Assembly (NCBI GenBank): GCA_030710605.1
Contig: CP092865.1
Location: 141,760,682 to 141,824,681, forward strand
DNA: 64,000 nt
Direction of reading: 5' to 3'
Source of the DNA: Cordylochernes scorpioides
Taxonomy: Eukaryota; Arthropoda; Arachnida; Pseudoscorpiones; Chernetidae
The first letter of the stretch is position 1; every line of letters starts with the position of its first letter. Shown here piece after piece: positions 23,128 through 32,558 of the stretch. The notes beneath the pieces are model-generated. The model was not told where the DNA came from. It was given only the letters and a program-made list of their open reading frames with translations, and ran no database searches. Made by a program: the position numbers and the translations under genes.

Positions 23128-23305
23128 TTTTTTTGCTTATCCCTAGTACACGTTGGTTTTTAAATCATGGTGGGTAGAAGTAGGCGACTGCTTTTACTGT
23201 AAGTGCACCACATGTCTATACATGTGAAAAGCAGTTCGACTTTGCACTTACAAATGTGCCAGAGCCCGTTTGGCTACTTGCACTCGCTGGTGGGGTTGAA
23301 CTTTT
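23128..23305 (-). repeat. Poly(A) repeat family (SINE or LINE 3' end), copy 1
   Basis: On the - strand this reads as a body ending CCCTAGGGATAAGC-type sequence followed by a long A-run (the T-run 23128-23138 on the + strand). It matches 47232-47390, 56967-57050 and 63640-63900. Shared boxes are ACTTACAAATGTGCCAGAG, AAAAGCAGT and ATCATGGTGGGTAG. The variable 5' end and A-tail indicate LINE-mediated copies. Confidence 0.65.
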
Positions 23306-23413
23306 GCAAGAATAGTTTATATTACTTGAACTCAAGCTTTTGGGTTTATAATCGCTTCGATGGAGTAACACCCTAACTAAATAAATGCTGATGTATAGGA
23401 TATATATATATAT

Positions 23414-23524
23414 ATAGAAGCAATGGGCGCCTCTCCCGTCAAAATAAACGTCAAAACCTGACGCCATAGATGGCGTCAGGTTTTTGACGTTTATTTTGAC
23501 CGGAGAGGCACCCATTGCTTCTAT
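23414..23524. mobile_element. Foldback/MITE-like palindrome
   Basis: Two arms of about 54 bp pair around a 2-base centre near 23469, with few mismatches. They start ATAGAAGCAATGGG on the left and end at the inverted copy on the right. The right flank (ATTTCCTCCCGGCAAATTTT) recurs at 31710-31740 and, diverged, at 33600-33620. This indicates a dispersed nonautonomous element with snapback structure. No clear target duplication was found. Confidence 0.7.
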
Positions 23525-23559
23525 GGATTAATTTCCTCCCGGCAAATTTTCCATCTATA

Positions 23560-24828
23560 TATATATACAATGCTTATTATAATATCTATTATGCTTCATC
23601 TTTGCCAATCTTTAAGCTCAAATGAAAGTTCAAACAGTTCAAAAGTTCAAGTTTTTTTTAGAATTTATGAATAAAGCACCTAAAGTATTTGTCATTGAGG
23701 CTCTCAATAGATTCAAAAGTCATATTAGTTTCTAAACTTAACAGAAAAAGCAACCAAATTAGGGTTTCTGAATTTGTCTAAATGATATTCGAACTGGAAC
23801 CTAACTTTGACTTTGAGACAGCAGAATTCAACCAGGACCTAAACAAAATTCAAACTGGACCTAGAGCCATCACATTCCAATTAGGATCTTCAGCCAAAAA
23901 TTATGTTCAAGACCTCTTATACAACAAGATTCATGGATCACAACTTCTAATAGAACAAGAACAACACTAAATTAAAGATGGCTGAGAATAAGAAGAATAA
24001 TCAAAAGGCATGTAACATTCCCCAGGATAAAATATATTATAAATATATCTCTAAACCTGTACTACAACTTTGAAATTATAAAATAAAAAGTCAAAAAATT
24101 TTGAGATTATTTTTGTAAATAATTCTATGAGTCTTTCAATAATGTAAATTTTCCCTATCTATGACTTTATGCACAATTGTGAATTCATACCTGCAAATTT
24201 GAAATTTGGGAAATATCTTTGAAACTTGATAGTAAATTTTATTATTGAGTTATTTTTTAATATCAAAATATACGGACTGATATAAAATTTTTAATTTCCT
24301 ATTTATAGTCACATTTATTTGAAATAAAAAATATGTATGAATGACATGGATTCCAAAAATAGATTTCAATTCTTGACTATATCAGTGGAGTTACAAACTT
24401 ATATACAACCTCTGAAAATTAATGCCCAGCAACACATGGATTCTGAAAGAGGTGGTTTCATTTGAGAAATAGGATTATATTAGATCATCTTTTTTTTTTT
24501 TTAATTTGGCAAAAGGAAGATGGTGGTGATCCTATTGGACATTCATGGAAGATTTTATAGCTATCATATATATAAATTTTATATTCTAAACTTTCAATTT
24601 TTTGAACAATAAACATTTCACTTTTACATCATTGTTGTTCACAAAATGTGGCTACTAACAGACAAACCAACTTGAGGATGAACAAAATGCAAATTAATTA
24701 TGTGTAATTATCAGAAAGGTTTCCATTCTATTTTTGATTTTAAAATGTACTGTGTATGTTATATTTTTATTGTATAGGTTTTAAAAAAAAAGTTGGGTTC
24801 TCTTTCGAGGTATCGACGTAATGTTAAT
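23560..24828. other. AT-rich upstream region of zinc-finger gene 1
   Basis: Noncoding in view, with a short meaningless frame at 23782-23970. The first exon or promoter of zinc-finger gene 1 could lie here, but no signal is clear enough to call. Confidence 0.35.
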
Positions 24829-24841
24829 ATTTTTTTTGCAG
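24829..24841 (+). promoter_or_regulatory. Predicted 3' splice site of zinc-finger gene 1
   Basis: A T-run followed by TTTGCAG, with AG at 24840-24841 and exon start TTAAATAAA at 24842. The same site (TTTGCAG|TTAAATGAAA) precedes zinc-finger gene 3 at 55454. The first ~90 exon bases are also alike, including AACTTTGTATATAGGAAAA. Conservation across paralogues supports a real acceptor feeding a last exon with about 620 bp of leader. Confidence 0.55.
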
Positions 24842-25465
24842 TTAAATAAAAGACCTCCCTCAAGAAATCTTGTCAACGAGGACAAACTTTGGTTCAGCAT
24901 CTCAACTTTGTATATAGGAAAAAAATTTTATTTAATAAATTTAACCCAATACTATGAATAGCTCACTTTTAGCAAATTAAATTGTAGATACATAAAGATA
25001 AAATGGATTGAACTATAATACAAGAAATTAAGAAAATAGATGTGAGAAAAAGAACTCGCCCTTTTTAATGCTGTGTTTTATCATTTATCATAGATTGAAT
25101 TATTGATACTGCAACAATTCTGTTATTACAACATCAACATAATTAATAATTTATTTAGAAAGTTTTATGTAGATCAAAAATTTAGATGAAAGTAAACTAT
25201 GTAATTATATGTGAATGAATTTATTATTAAATAATTATAACCATAAATATATGCCTCTCTCTCGAATGGCCTTGCAAATTAATAATATTCGAAAATGAAG
25301 CTCTGAAAAAACTCTATAGACTAACAATAAGATTTTGTAAGGCTTACAATGCATGAATGTGCTTTCTACCTACATGCATTCTTTTTTGACATTGTATGGT
25401 CTTGATTTTAAATTATTGATCCAAAAATAAAATATAAATGCAATAATATATTAGTTAAAAAAATA

Positions 25466-26497
25466 ATGGATAATCCTTTCAAATATATATGTGAATATTG
25501 TGATTATAAAGCAGCAGCTAAATATCAGCTAGACATACATATATTGGAACATTCTATTATAAAGTCTTTTAAATGTGAATATTGTACCTATGAAACAAAT
25601 ATAAAACAAAATTTTACCAATCATTTGTCCATACACAGTGGTGAAAAGCCTTTTAAATGTAGCCATTGTGACTATAGAGCAAGAAATAAATATATACTTG
25701 GTAGACATTTATTCAAACATACAGGTGAAAAGCCTTTCAAATGTGATTATTGCGACTATGGAGCAACAGCAAAAATACTTCTTTTAACTCATTTGGCCAC
25801 TCATACTGGTGACAAGCCCTTTAAATGTGACCATTGTGAATTTAGAGCTACATCAAAATGGAATGTTGATAAACATCTTTTCACTCACACTGGTGAAAAG
25901 CCTTTTAAATGTGACCATTGTGACTATAGATCTTCACTTAAAGCCAATCTTATCAGACATTTATCAAAACACAGAGGTGTTTGTACTGATATTAAACCTT
26001 TTAAATGTGATTATTGTGACTATGGGACAAGTGTAAAACAACACCTTTCAAATCATTTGTCCACACATACTGGTGAAAAGCCATTTAAATGTGATCATTG
26101 TAACTACAGAGCTGCACGAAAATCTAGTCTTGTCTTACATTTATTTAAACACACAGGTCAAAAACTTTTTAAATGTGAATATTGTGACTATGGAACAAGC
26201 GTGAAGCAATGCTTTACAAATCATTTGTCCTCACACACTGGTGAAAAGCCATTTAAATGTGAACATTGTGACTATAGAGCTCCAACAAGCTGGCTTCTTG
26301 ACAGACATTTGTTCATACATACTGGTAATAAGCCTTTTAAATGTGACTATTGTGAATATAGAACTACAAAGAAAATTACTCTTGGAAGGCATTTGTCTAA
26401 ACACACTGGTGAAAAGCCTTTAAAATATGATAATTATGAATATAGAACAGAAAAAGATAATCTTAACAAGCATTTTTCCACTCACACCAGCATTTAA
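25466..26497 (+). CDS. C2H2 zinc-finger protein 1 (11 intact fingers)
   Basis: 343 codons in one exon, almost all C2H2 fingers of the form C-x2-C-x12-H-x3-H. Eleven are intact, from CEYCDYKAAAKYQLDIHILEH near residue 9 to CDYCEYRTTKKITLGRHLSKH near 293-313. Linkers are mostly TGEKPFKC. A twelfth finger at the C-terminus has Tyr at both Cys positions and is dead. Fingers 7 and 9 are nearly the same (CDYGTSVKQ), a sign of two-finger duplication. There is no KRAB, BTB or ZAD domain in this exon. The likely role is nuclear DNA binding; targets are unknown. The start is the first ATG of the open frame; a shared 3' splice site at 24841 suggests an upstream noncoding exon. It is the only intact member of the local cluster. 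Confidence 0.9.
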   Translation: MDNPFKYICEYCDYKAAAKYQLDIHILEHSIIKSFKCEYCTYETNIKQNFTNHLSIHSGEKPFKCSHCDYRARNKYILGRHLFKHTGEKPFKCDYCDYGATAKILLLTHLATHTGDKPFKCDHCEFRATSKWNVDKHLFTHTGEKPFKCDHCDYRSSLKANLIRHLSKHRGVCTDIKPFKCDYCDYGTSVKQHLSNHLSTHTGEKPFKCDHCNYRAARKSSLVLHLFKHTGQKLFKCEYCDYGTSVKQCFTNHLSSHTGEKPFKCEHCDYRAPTSWLLDRHLFIHTGNKPFKCDYCEYRTTKKITLGRHLSKHTGEKPLKYDNYEYRTEKDNLNKHFSTHTSI

Positions 26498-27180
26498 ATG
26501 TATCTTGTGTGACTAGGGATGAAAAATATTTTCTTAAACATAACTGTAAAAAGTTCTAAATGTGAATATTTTTTGTCAAAATAGAACTTCCAATATTTAT
26601 AATGATGGTGCCCTCAAAGCCTACATAAACTTTTTCATAGAAAAGTGTGAATTTAATTATAAGCTAGAATTTAAAAATAAATATCCTTGAGTAAAGTGAC
26701 ACTGAGTTACCAAAACATAAACATTACTAAAGAGCAGTTGACATGTCTATATTCTTTTTAAATAATCTCATAAGTAATAGGCCTTTAAATGTCTTAATTA
26801 ATTAATTAATTGAGCTGCTAATAAACTAGTCAAACCATATGATAAAGCACAATTTGGATTTTAGTCAAACCATAAATATATCACATGTGTAAAGCCTTTT
26901 AAATTGGATTGCGAACAACAAACACAAGACCTAATAAATCATTGACCCCCTCACTAATGATAATCCTTTTAAATGTAAATATAATCACTATAGAGCTCAC
27001 TCAACAGAAAATAGCGACTGGATAGGTCTTATTTAAACATGCTGTTGTAAAGCCTTTTAAATGTGAATATTTTGTGACCACAGAACTTCAAATAAAGATT
27101 CTTATCAGGTATTTAATAGAACCATTGATTATCAGTATTTTAAATATGAATAATATGATCATAAAACTTAAAACATAATA
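26498..27180 (+). pseudogene. Fossil zinc fingers downstream of gene 1
   Basis: After the stop, broken pieces of the same finger repeat continue, for example AAGCCTTTTAAATGTGAATATT near 27048-27070 and CACTATAGAGCTCAC near 26987. Frameshifts and stops separate them. The ancestral protein was longer at the C-terminus. The piece contains the 22-nt tail-only insertion at 26840-26861. Confidence 0.65.
26840..26861 (-). mobile_element. Tail-only insertion of Penelope-like family 1
   Basis: 22 bases (TGATAAAGCACAATTTGGAT plus 2) equal to the family 1 tail on the - strand, between perfect 13-bp repeats TAGTCAAACCATA (26827-26839 and 26862-26874). It is an extreme 5' truncation, showing that the tail end is where reverse transcription starts (inference). 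Confidence 0.75.
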
Positions 27181-28570
27181 TACCCATTATATGATTCTCA
27201 TGATGAACATAGTTTCTTCGTTAAATCCAAATTCTTTTCAGTGTGTCCAATTTTTATCCTTTTTCTCTATTTTATCAAATTTGTTTTTGACTGTTTGCGC
27301 TCAATATATAAACTGAATGATCTTAATTTAAAACAAAACTTTATTGAAAATAAATTCTATTTATTTTCATACTCTTCATGTGTTAGCAGTTGACTACCCT
27401 TTAAATACTTTCATTAATTTTGAAATTAAAAATATTATTTGAGCCTGTAAATTGTTTTTCATATTATTTTTTTATATATTTTATAAATATATAGAATATT
27501 AAATTTTATTCATATGTATTTATTCACTCATTGATTTTTTGAAGTTGTGTTCATCAAAATTTTGAAAATTCATTTGAAGATGTGCCAAAATGTGTATATA
27601 AATATTTTTTTTTTATACACAGCTCAATTTTCTAGTCATTTTTAGTGTATTCCTAAATTCAATATAATTTTGCTGATATCTGTATTTTATAAAATAAAAT
27701 ATTTCTCCATGATTCAGCATTATTTTATGTAAATTGTCATTTCCAAATATAAACCCATCGTTTTAATACAAATTGGTGTTTATATACTTACAACACTTAC
27801 ACAACTTTCTTTGGTGTATTTGAAGAACTTGATTCTAAAGATGGATAAACGAATGAATCAACTATCCCAACTTTGAGACTTTCACCCTTTCATCATCTTT
27901 ATTATTATAGGTGCTTTTTTCTCTGTAATCTCAATTAATGGCAAATCCAAGTTGAAATTTTATTGGTGTGTATATACTATATTTTTTAAACCACATGATA
28001 ATATCGACTTACTATAATGTGGAAGAAAGGCACCAATAATTCATGGGCAACTATGTTGTGAAGCATTTTATAATATTGTTTAGGTTCTCTTCTGGTCAGT
28101 CCTGACCAGTAGTAAAGTGATAGTAACTTCTAGAGAGAAGGATATATATGTTGATCTGTGGTTTCTCTATCAAGGTGATTGGCAATGGACTACCTACTGT
28201 GCAAAGTTAGTAGGGAACTTTTCCTTGTTTGTGATCCACAAAGATATAGTGCTAACCCTTCGAACACTAGCTGATCGTTGGCTTGGTAAGGGTTTTGGCT
28301 TGCACCAGCAATCCAATATATTGGCTCGGTGTCACATACCTTCCTACCCCCTTTTCCTGTTAAGGTGCCTCTTCATGAGTCATTTTACAAATAAGCTAGT
28401 TGCTTTTCTGACCCCTTTTTTCTGAATATTTTGTAAATTTAAATATTTTCTGTGAAAGATAATTCAACTGAAAGTTACAATTTGGATTTAGTTATTGAAT
28501 CAGTTTTAATGATGTTTTATTTTGTTTTTATTTGACATATCGGACGCGATATCCCAGCTCGGGATACTTG
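27181..28570. other. 3' flank of zinc-finger gene 1
   Basis: AT-rich. The part at about 27440-27850 resembles 57440-57870 downstream of gene 3 (shared AAATAAACCCATC, CATTTGAAGATGTG and CACACA-ACTT boxes), so it belongs to the duplicated unit. A 102-codon frame at 28117-28425 is not recognised. Confidence 0.5.
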
Positions 28571-28574
28571 CGCC

Positions 28575-28930
28575 TAAATACATTTTAGTAGATTATATAC
28601 AATTCATTTTATACAATTTAATAACCGGACTAAAAAACATAATTTAAAACTTAAAACTTAAACGATGGCACTCTAAAACAGAAGAGAAAATCCAAAATGG
28701 ATTATTTTATCAACCTATATACAACTCAATAACCGACTAAAAACACAATAAAAACTGAAACGATGGTTTTCTCAAACAGAAGAGAAAATCCAAAATAAAT
28801 TATTTTAGCAACCTATATACTATTCAGTATATACAACACAATAACCGGTTAAAAACAACAATTAAAACTGAAACTATATATATATATATGGTTTTCTTAA
28901 ACAGCAGAGAAAATCCAAAATGAACTTACA
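28575..28930. repeat. Tandem repeat (~110 bp, about 3 units) in LINE 3' end
   Basis: Units start AACCG at 28623, 28731 and 28843, with periods of 108 and 112. Each contains AGAGAAAATCCAAAAT and a TATATACAA box. The third unit overlaps the last codons of the LINE ORF, so the repeats are copies of the ORF end plus 3' UTR. A partial unit precedes 28623. Confidence 0.8.
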
Positions 28931-31120
28931 AAAATTATTAAATTTTACATAAGTGTCTTTGTTATATACAAATTCGCAAACCTCTTCGATGGGATAAAAA
29001 TGATTACTTCTGTAGCTGTGGAATATCGGACATTCCATCAATAAATGCATTGAGTCTTGGTTTTCTTTTCCACAGAAACAGCTAGGATCATCCGTTGCCC
29101 CGATTTTCGACAGAAATTCTCCAAAATTACCATGACCCGTGACGAACTGTGAGTTATAAAAATTCGGACGAAAATAAAAAGGAATTCCAAATGGGAAAAA
29201 TTTTCTGAATGTTTCATTAGTGTTAGCTATTGTTTCAGCCATTCTTGATTCTATGTAGTTATGAATTATAGTCGGGGCATGCGGTCTGAATACATTAATT
29301 TCTTCTTTTGATAAATTGACCAAATCGTATTTTATTATCAACGATTCTATTTGATCTGTGAGAATAGGTATTTTTGCCAAACTATGAATACAGTTTGATG
29401 AGGTCGTTTTATAGGCTCTCACTACCCAAAGAAGAATCTGATATTGCTGAGAGTTTAATCTTTGCTTACTTCTTTTATTAATAAATTTATACCATATTTC
29501 AGATCCATAGGTTAGTATTGGCCTGAAAAGAGTTTTATATAAAATTAATCTTTTTTTAGCATCCAATCCCCACATCTTCCCACAGAGCGAAAACAAAAGA
29601 TTTTTCATACGGTTGATTTTACAAAGAATATCATTAATGTGGGGTGTGAAGTTAATTTTTGACTTAATTCTATGATTAGAAAATTTTACACCCAAAATTT
29701 TTACCTCTTCCACTGGTTTTATTATGAAATTTGGAGTTCCCATTGGAATATTTTGTTTGCCGTGCATATGTATTAAGCCGGTTTTCTCCGGGCTTAGCTT
29801 TAGCTTATTTCTTGTACACCATTGTATTACATAATTTAAAGTTCTTTCTGTTTCATTTTTTAACCCTTCTATGGTCTTGTGCCAGCAAACAATCGAAACA
29901 TCATCCGCATAACAGATTATTTCAGAATTTGGGGATGCGAAGTTGATCAACAAATCATTCAGGACTATATTCCACAATAAAGGTGATAATGGTCCGCCTT
30001 GAGGACATCCCTTTGATAAATATTTCGAAATTGTTGTATTCGAGAAGGTGAGACTTGTTTTTCTTCTCCGATTTAAAAATGATTGGATAATTTTTATAAG
30101 AACTGCTGGGACGTGGTCTTCGTCCATTCTTTTTATTAAGGCAGGCCACCACGCATTATCAAATGCACCACTTATATCAATGGCAATCAATGCGACCAAT
30201 TCGTTTTGTTTGTGTTTCAGTATGGTCTCGGTTATTTTGTCCAATGCCGTTATTGTAGATTTTCTTTTCGTAAATCCATGTTGTCTATGGCTCAGTAAGT
30301 TATTATGATTATAATAATTGAGTATTTTATTTTTAATGATCTTTTCAAATATTTTTGAGAAATTTGATGTTAGTGAAATTGGGCGATAGCTATTAATTGC
30401 TTCGTAGTCAGCTTTTTGCGGTTTCGTAATAATTTTTAATACCGAATGTTTCCAGCTTTCAGGATAGTAACCCAGCACCAGACACTCATTAAAGAGTTTA
30501 ACTAAACTGGGTAGGATTGATAATAATGAGTGCTTAATCATATAATTACTCACGTTATCTGGACCAGGAGCCTTTCTGATATTAAGATTCGAGCACAAAT
30601 CCTTTATTTCCTTTTCAGTAATAAAAATGATTTCCCTGTTGGTAAAACTTGGGATGTGATTTCTAATTAAAGTGTGTTCTTCATTGTCCAACCGCACATC
30701 ATCATCAGGAAAAAATGCTGTTAGCATTTCCTTCATCTTTTGCTCTCTCATGCATTCTGCAGTTTTATTCAGTAATGGTATGCCCACTTGAATATCGGCC
30801 GATCTTAACCGTTTAAAAATCCTGTATGCATTCCCGAAAGCATTCGTAGACTCATTTTCTTCAATAAATATTTTCCACGACGTCTTTTTTGCTCTATAGA
30901 TGGCTCTTAAGTATTTATTTCTTGCCGCTCTGTAAATACTCGGATTCAGGTTACCCCCTCTATAATACAAATTCCTGAGATAATGTAAATGTTCTTTTAA
31001 TTGTTGAAGCTCTTTATTCCACCAATTTTTGGAAGTAGTCGTGTTTATAGAGGTGTGATGCTTAACGTCGAGAGAAGAGTATGCAGCTTCAATTACTAAA
31101 TTTGTCAATTTGTTTACCAC
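28874..31120 (-). CDS. R1-like LINE ORF2, 5'-truncated: reverse transcriptase
   Basis: 748 open codons on the - strand. RT landmarks are in order: KAPGPDNV (183-190), AIDISGAFDNAW (313-324), GCPQGGPLSP (371-380) and YADD (404-407). A C-terminal zinc knuckle CFCG...H...C uses C681, C683, H692 and C697, after the motif TGHGNFGEFL typical of the R1/LOA side of LINEs. There is no endonuclease domain and no RNase H. The frame stops at a TGA immediately upstream of the first listed codon, so this copy lost its 5' part; the listed start is not a real initiator. The RT region itself has no break. Its tandemly repeated 3' end lies at 28575-28930. RT would copy element RNA at nicked chromosomal targets. 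Confidence 0.9.
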   Translation of the reverse strand: MVNKLTNLVIEAAYSSLDVKHHTSINTTTSKNWWNKELQQLKEHLHYLRNLYYRGGNLNPSIYRAARNKYLRAIYRAKKTSWKIFIEENESTNAFGNAYRIFKRLRSADIQVGIPLLNKTAECMREQKMKEMLTAFFPDDDVRLDNEEHTLIRNHIPSFTNREIIFITEKEIKDLCSNLNIRKAPGPDNVSNYMIKHSLLSILPSLVKLFNECLVLGYYPESWKHSVLKIITKPQKADYEAINSYRPISLTSNFSKIFEKIIKNKILNYYNHNNLLSHRQHGFTKRKSTITALDKITETILKHKQNELVALIAIDISGAFDNAWWPALIKRMDEDHVPAVLIKIIQSFLNRRRKTSLTFSNTTISKYLSKGCPQGGPLSPLLWNIVLNDLLINFASPNSEIICYADDVSIVCWHKTIEGLKNETERTLNYVIQWCTRNKLKLSPEKTGLIHMHGKQNIPMGTPNFIIKPVEEVKILGVKFSNHRIKSKINFTPHINDILCKINRMKNLLFSLCGKMWGLDAKKRLILYKTLFRPILTYGSEIWYKFINKRSKQRLNSQQYQILLWVVRAYKTTSSNCIHSLAKIPILTDQIESLIIKYDLVNLSKEEINVFRPHAPTIIHNYIESRMAETIANTNETFRKFFPFGIPFYFRPNFYNSQFVTGHGNFGEFLSKIGATDDPSCFCGKENQDSMHLLMECPIFHSYRSNHFYPIEEVCEFVYNKDTYVKFNNFCKFILDFLCCLRKPYIYI

Positions 31121-31133
31121 ATTATCAATATCT

Positions 31134-32426
31134 CATGTTGAAGTTTTCTTTTTTTATATATATAAATGGAAATTATTAACTCATTGTGTGTTGTTCCCCT
31201 CTGCATTTGATACCCAATCCTTTTTTATTTGGGATAATCTCTGGCATTTAGCATCTTCCCAATGCACTCTCTCATCTGTTTAATTGCTTTTTTTGTTTTT
31301 ATTGCATTCATTTTAGATGATTTTATGAATTTAACAAAAATATAGATCTCAATACTTGAAAGATAATTAGAAAAAATTTCTTACATTTTTCTGAGCTAAG
31401 AATGGAAAGAAACCTCTCTGGATTAGATGTTTGCGCTTATTGTATTTTGTTCAATATATGAAATTTCAGAAAAATAGGATAAAAATTTCTATAAATATGA
31501 TCAAACCAAAAGGTTTATTGACTAACTTGAACAATACATTACAGAGAACAAAATTCTGTTCAACCTTTTGTGACATCATCTCGGAGCCTAAAACAAAAGT
31601 TTGGATTGAGAGTTACATTTGAGTCAAATTTATTTTGATAAATACATGACAGAAGTAGATGGCATCTAGTTTTTATGACTATTTTTAAGGGAGAGGCAAC
31701 CTTTGCTTTTGTAGATCAATTTCCTCCCGGCAAATTTTCTATCTATGACAGAGGTAATTGTAAATATGATGTATTATATGGAGGAAATAATAGGGCAAGG
31801 AATTCCACAAAAAAATTGTTGTCAATATTTTATATTATGATGCACTAGCGTGCCATCTGTTATCAAAATTCTAAACTATTTTAAACGCGTAAGATTCTTT
31901 TTAAAATTAAACAATTTCTACTACCCTTACTTAAAGGGAGAGCCTGGCTCATCAGTGGTGAACCCTCCCAGTGGTTTTGCCAGTTTAATCTACCATACCG
32001 CTGTTATATTGCATTTTTGGAACTTTTATATGCCATATACTCAATTTATAGATCCTCTATCGTCAACTTTACAAGGACTCCTCTTTACTGTTCAGGCAGG
32101 AGTTCAGCATTTCTGTCACCAACAGTTTAGGAGAAAATCTCTCAGAACCATCTAATTTTTCTACCAACAAGGTGAAAGAGAAAATATTATTTCAAAAGAG
32201 GGTGAAAGTAGTGTCTAGTGTGCAGCACACCACAACAGTAAAAATGGATCAATAATAAAGGTAGAAAGGTATGCAGCCAAAAAATTTAGATTCTAAAATA
32301 TAAAGAATGAATAATGTTCATATTTATGCCAGAAACCATCCTTTTTACTATACTTATTTATATATGTATACTCTATTCTGAATCCAAGTATTTTCAAATT
32401 TTTCACCAATGTGTGAAAATAAACTG
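31134..32426. other. Unassigned sequence with a foldback fragment
   Basis: Mostly noncoding. 31687-31745 is a fragment of the foldback family of 23414-23560 (TTTCCTCCCGGCAAATTTTC). GATGCACTAGCGTGCCATCTG near 31839-31859 recurs at 43951-43971, marking another dispersed repeat. Confidence 0.5.
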
Positions 32427-32439
32427 ATAACCATGTAAT

Positions 32440-32545
32440 AATAATACACAATTTGGATTATAGATTATAAACACAAGGTAATAAGACCAAATAAATAAAT
32501 AGTGTGTATTTATTTATTTGGATTTGGTCTTATTACCTTGTGTTC
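32440..32545 (-). mobile_element. Penelope-like nonautonomous family 1, copy C
   Basis: 106 bp between 13-bp duplications ATAACCATGTAAT (32427-32439 and 32546-32558). The tail lies at the left (ACAATTTGGATTATAGATTA), so the copy is reversed. Only the outer inverted arms remain; the ribozyme region is missing. Confidence 0.85.
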
Positions 32546-32558
32546 ATAACCATGTAAT

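Noticed and set aside
25809..26423. Frames overlapping zinc-finger gene 1 in another phase
   Set aside because: They are shadows of the repeated finger codons; the main frame has all Cys and His ligands.
28117..28425. 102-codon frame downstream of zinc-finger gene 1
   Set aside because: No domain, no conserved partner in the other paralogue flanks and no splice context.
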